A stretch of DNA of 6,058 nucleotides from an uncultured Chloroflexota bacterium (GTDB lineage: Bacteria; Chloroflexota; Anaerolineae; Aggregatilineales; Phototrophicaceae). The stretch is taken from the NCBI GenBank assembly GCA_937870805.1, contig CALMZT010000818.1, positions 1-6,058 on the forward strand, in the 5' to 3' direction. Below the pieces are notes generated by a model. That model did no database searches. It saw only the letters and a list, made by a program, of their open reading frames with translations, and was not told where the DNA came from. The position numbers were made by a program, and so were the translations under genes. Position 1 is the first letter of the stretch, and each line of letters opens with the position of its first letter. Positions 4,798 through 6,058 of the stretch are shown piece after piece.

Positions 4798-5183
4798 ACC
4801 GTAATCTCTATTCTGTTTCCCTCTGGGTCAAGCACCACACTTTCATAATAACCATCGCCCGTCGTGCGCGGCTCACCCATCACGCGATAACCATGTGCCC
4901 GCAGACGCTCAGTCAGCGTATCGACAATTTCCATACTGCCAACTACAAACGCGATGTGAATCCAACCAAGTGCCTGGCAATCTATGTCATTGGTATTCTC
5001 TGGCACAGAAGGCATGTACATAATTTCCAGCCGCGCACCCGTATCGAAGGTCACGAAATACGACTCGTAACCATGTTTCGGATTCACATACTTGTCGCCT
5101 GCCGTGCCACCAAAATAGCGCACATAAAAATCCCTCATCGCCTCAAGATCTCGCGCCCACAGCGCCACATGTTCGATTCGCAT
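4794..5183 (-). CDS. VOC/glyoxalase-fold metalloprotein
   Basis: This 129-residue protein is the length of a single two-module VOC (vicinal oxygen chelate) domain. The opening IEHVALWARDLEAMRDFY and closing VVLDPEGNRIEIT are standard for the glyoxalase/bleomycin-resistance superfamily. The four expected metal ligands are present: H5, E53 (in RLEIMY), H76 (in WIHIAF) and E126 (in NRIEIT), so an active metal site is likely. The substrate is not defined; options include lactoylglutathione-lyase-like isomerisation and other small-molecule chemistry. AAGGA (5195-5191, minus strand) lies 7 nt before the ATG. The gene converges on the toxin gene with a 4-bp overlap and diverges from the hydrolase gene over 54 bp. 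Confidence 0.87.
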   Translation of the reverse strand: MRIEHVALWARDLEAMRDFYVRYFGGTAGDKYVNPKHGYESYFVTFDTGARLEIMYMPSVPENTNDIDCQALGWIHIAFVVGSMEIVDTLTERLRAHGYRVMGEPRTTGDGYYESVVLDPEGNRIEITV

Positions 5184-5237
5184 CGTCTATTCCTTCGTGT
5201 TATGGTATCGACAAATTCACTATGAGGGTATTCAAGC

Positions 5238-6058
5238 ATGGATACTCAACTCACGCATACGACTATTCACACCAATGGCGTCAACCTACATGTCGTCCAA
5301 GCAGGGGCAGAAGATGCGCCGCTGGTGATTTTATTACACGGCTTCCCTGATTTCTGGTACGGTTGGCGCAAGCAAATTCCTGCGCTCGTGGAACAAGGCT
5401 ATCGTGTTTGGGTGCCCGATCAGCGCGGCTACAATCTTAGTGATAAGCCCGAAGCGATTGCCGCCTACACGCTCGATCAAACATCTGCTGATGTCATTGG
5501 CTTGATTAAAGCCGCAGGCGTCGAAAAGGCATACCTTGTCGGGCATGATTGGGGTGGAGCCGTCGCATGGCGTACTGCCCAAAAATATCCGCAGTACCTC
5601 GACAAAATGGTCATCCTCAATGTACCTCACAACAGCGTGTTTCGCCGCTACCTGAGCACTCATCCAATGCAGTTTTTGCGCAGTTGGTACATCTTTTATT
5701 TCCAACTCCCCTTCCTGCCTCAGATTGGTATCAGCGCTTTCAACTGGATGCCACTGGTAGAAACAGTAAAAAACAGTGCACGCCCCGGCTCATTCACTGA
5801 CGCCGATCTTGTTGAATACCGCAAGGCATGGGCACGCACAGGAGATGGCACAAGTATGCTGAACTGGTATCGCGCAGCGGCACAAGTCCCTGTTGAAAAA
5901 CTGCCAAGCCCGCGTATTACTGTACCGACGCTGGTGATTTGGGGGGTGCATGACATTGCCTTAGAGCGTGAACTGGCAGAGTTAAGCATCGAGCTATGCG
6001 ACGATGGGCGAGTGGTTTACCTCGAAGACGCTACGCATTGGGTGCAGCACGACGCTCC
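5238..6058 (+). CDS. Epoxide-hydrolase-type alpha/beta hydrolase, 3' end outside window
   Basis: The reading frame is open from ATG 5238 to the window edge (273 codons plus two bases), with GAGGG (5224-5228) 9 nt upstream. It shows a soluble alpha/beta hydrolase with HGFP (34-37, oxyanion-hole motif), DQRGYNLSDKP (61-71) and GHDWGG (102-107), in which D104 is the nucleophile instead of serine. Cap tyrosines include Y152 or Y154 and Y211 (in NWYRA), then D239 in WGVHD as the charge-relay acid and H267 in ATHWVQHDAP as the base. HGxP plus Asp nucleophile plus cap tyrosines points to an epoxide hydrolase, which opens epoxides to diols. Haloalkane or fluoroacetate dehalogenases share the Asp nucleophile but lack this full set. 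By family length only roughly 10-25 residues should be missing. Confidence 0.88.
   Translation, partial: MDTQLTHTTIHTNGVNLHVVQAGAEDAPLVILLHGFPDFWYGWRKQIPALVEQGYRVWVPDQRGYNLSDKPEAIAAYTLDQTSADVIGLIKAAGVEKAYLVGHDWGGAVAWRTAQKYPQYLDKMVILNVPHNSVFRRYLSTHPMQFLRSWYIFYFQLPFLPQIGISAFNWMPLVETVKNSARPGSFTDADLVEYRKAWARTGDGTSMLNWYRAAAQVPVEKLPSPRITVPTLVIWGVHDIALERELAELSIELCDDGRVVYLEDATHWVQHDA

Overview
The window reads as a piece of a bacterial chromosome of moderate GC, most likely from the phylum Chloroflexota (Anaerolineae-like). This is an inference from family resemblance, not from a marker gene. The SUMF1-type protein has a wording (W-T-P-V...F-D-G-V then L-V-P-A-G-C-F-x-M-G-S) that I associate with that group. 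The membrane protein at 3093-4001 matches the multi-pass sensor region of histidine kinases common there (LFPDGRFVP, then SPTQRQQT, then ILRYxLWDxD). -10 boxes of the TATAAT/TACAAT type and AAGGA-type ribosome binding sites precede several genes. No rRNA, tRNA, CRISPR array, transposase or phage gene is visible.

Layout. 1-223 is non-coding and carries four hairpins about 33 nt apart. 224-1123 (minus) is a membrane-anchored SUMF1/formylglycine-generating-enzyme-like protein without the catalytic cysteines. 1390-2463 (plus) is a FemA/FemB-type peptidoglycan-bridge aminoacyltransferase, with a convincing TTG start behind an extended -10 promoter. 2464-3092 is a 629-base gap without an intact gene. 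It holds an inverted repeat around a strong ribosome binding site, a small frameshifted ORF with codon-phased TDxT repeats, a run of degenerate TTAGTCN heptamers, and an 82-bp element bounded by perfect 11-bp inverted repeats. 3093-4001 (plus) is an eight-helix membrane protein that looks like a sensor module cut off where its kinase should begin. 4078-4410 and 4414-4797 (plus) form a VapBC-type toxin-antitoxin operon. 4794-5183 (minus) is a VOC/glyoxalase-fold protein whose stop overlaps the toxin stop. 5238 to the window end (plus) is the first 273 codons of an epoxide-hydrolase-type alpha/beta hydrolase.

How the genes relate. Only the toxin-antitoxin pair is a clear functional unit. The SUMF1-like and FemAB genes are divergent, each with its own candidate promoter. 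The VOC and hydrolase genes are divergent across 54 bp, which may mean shared control or related small-molecule detoxification, but the sequence does not prove this. The least explained parts are the small frameshifted ORF in the 2464-3092 gap and the hairpin array at the left edge.
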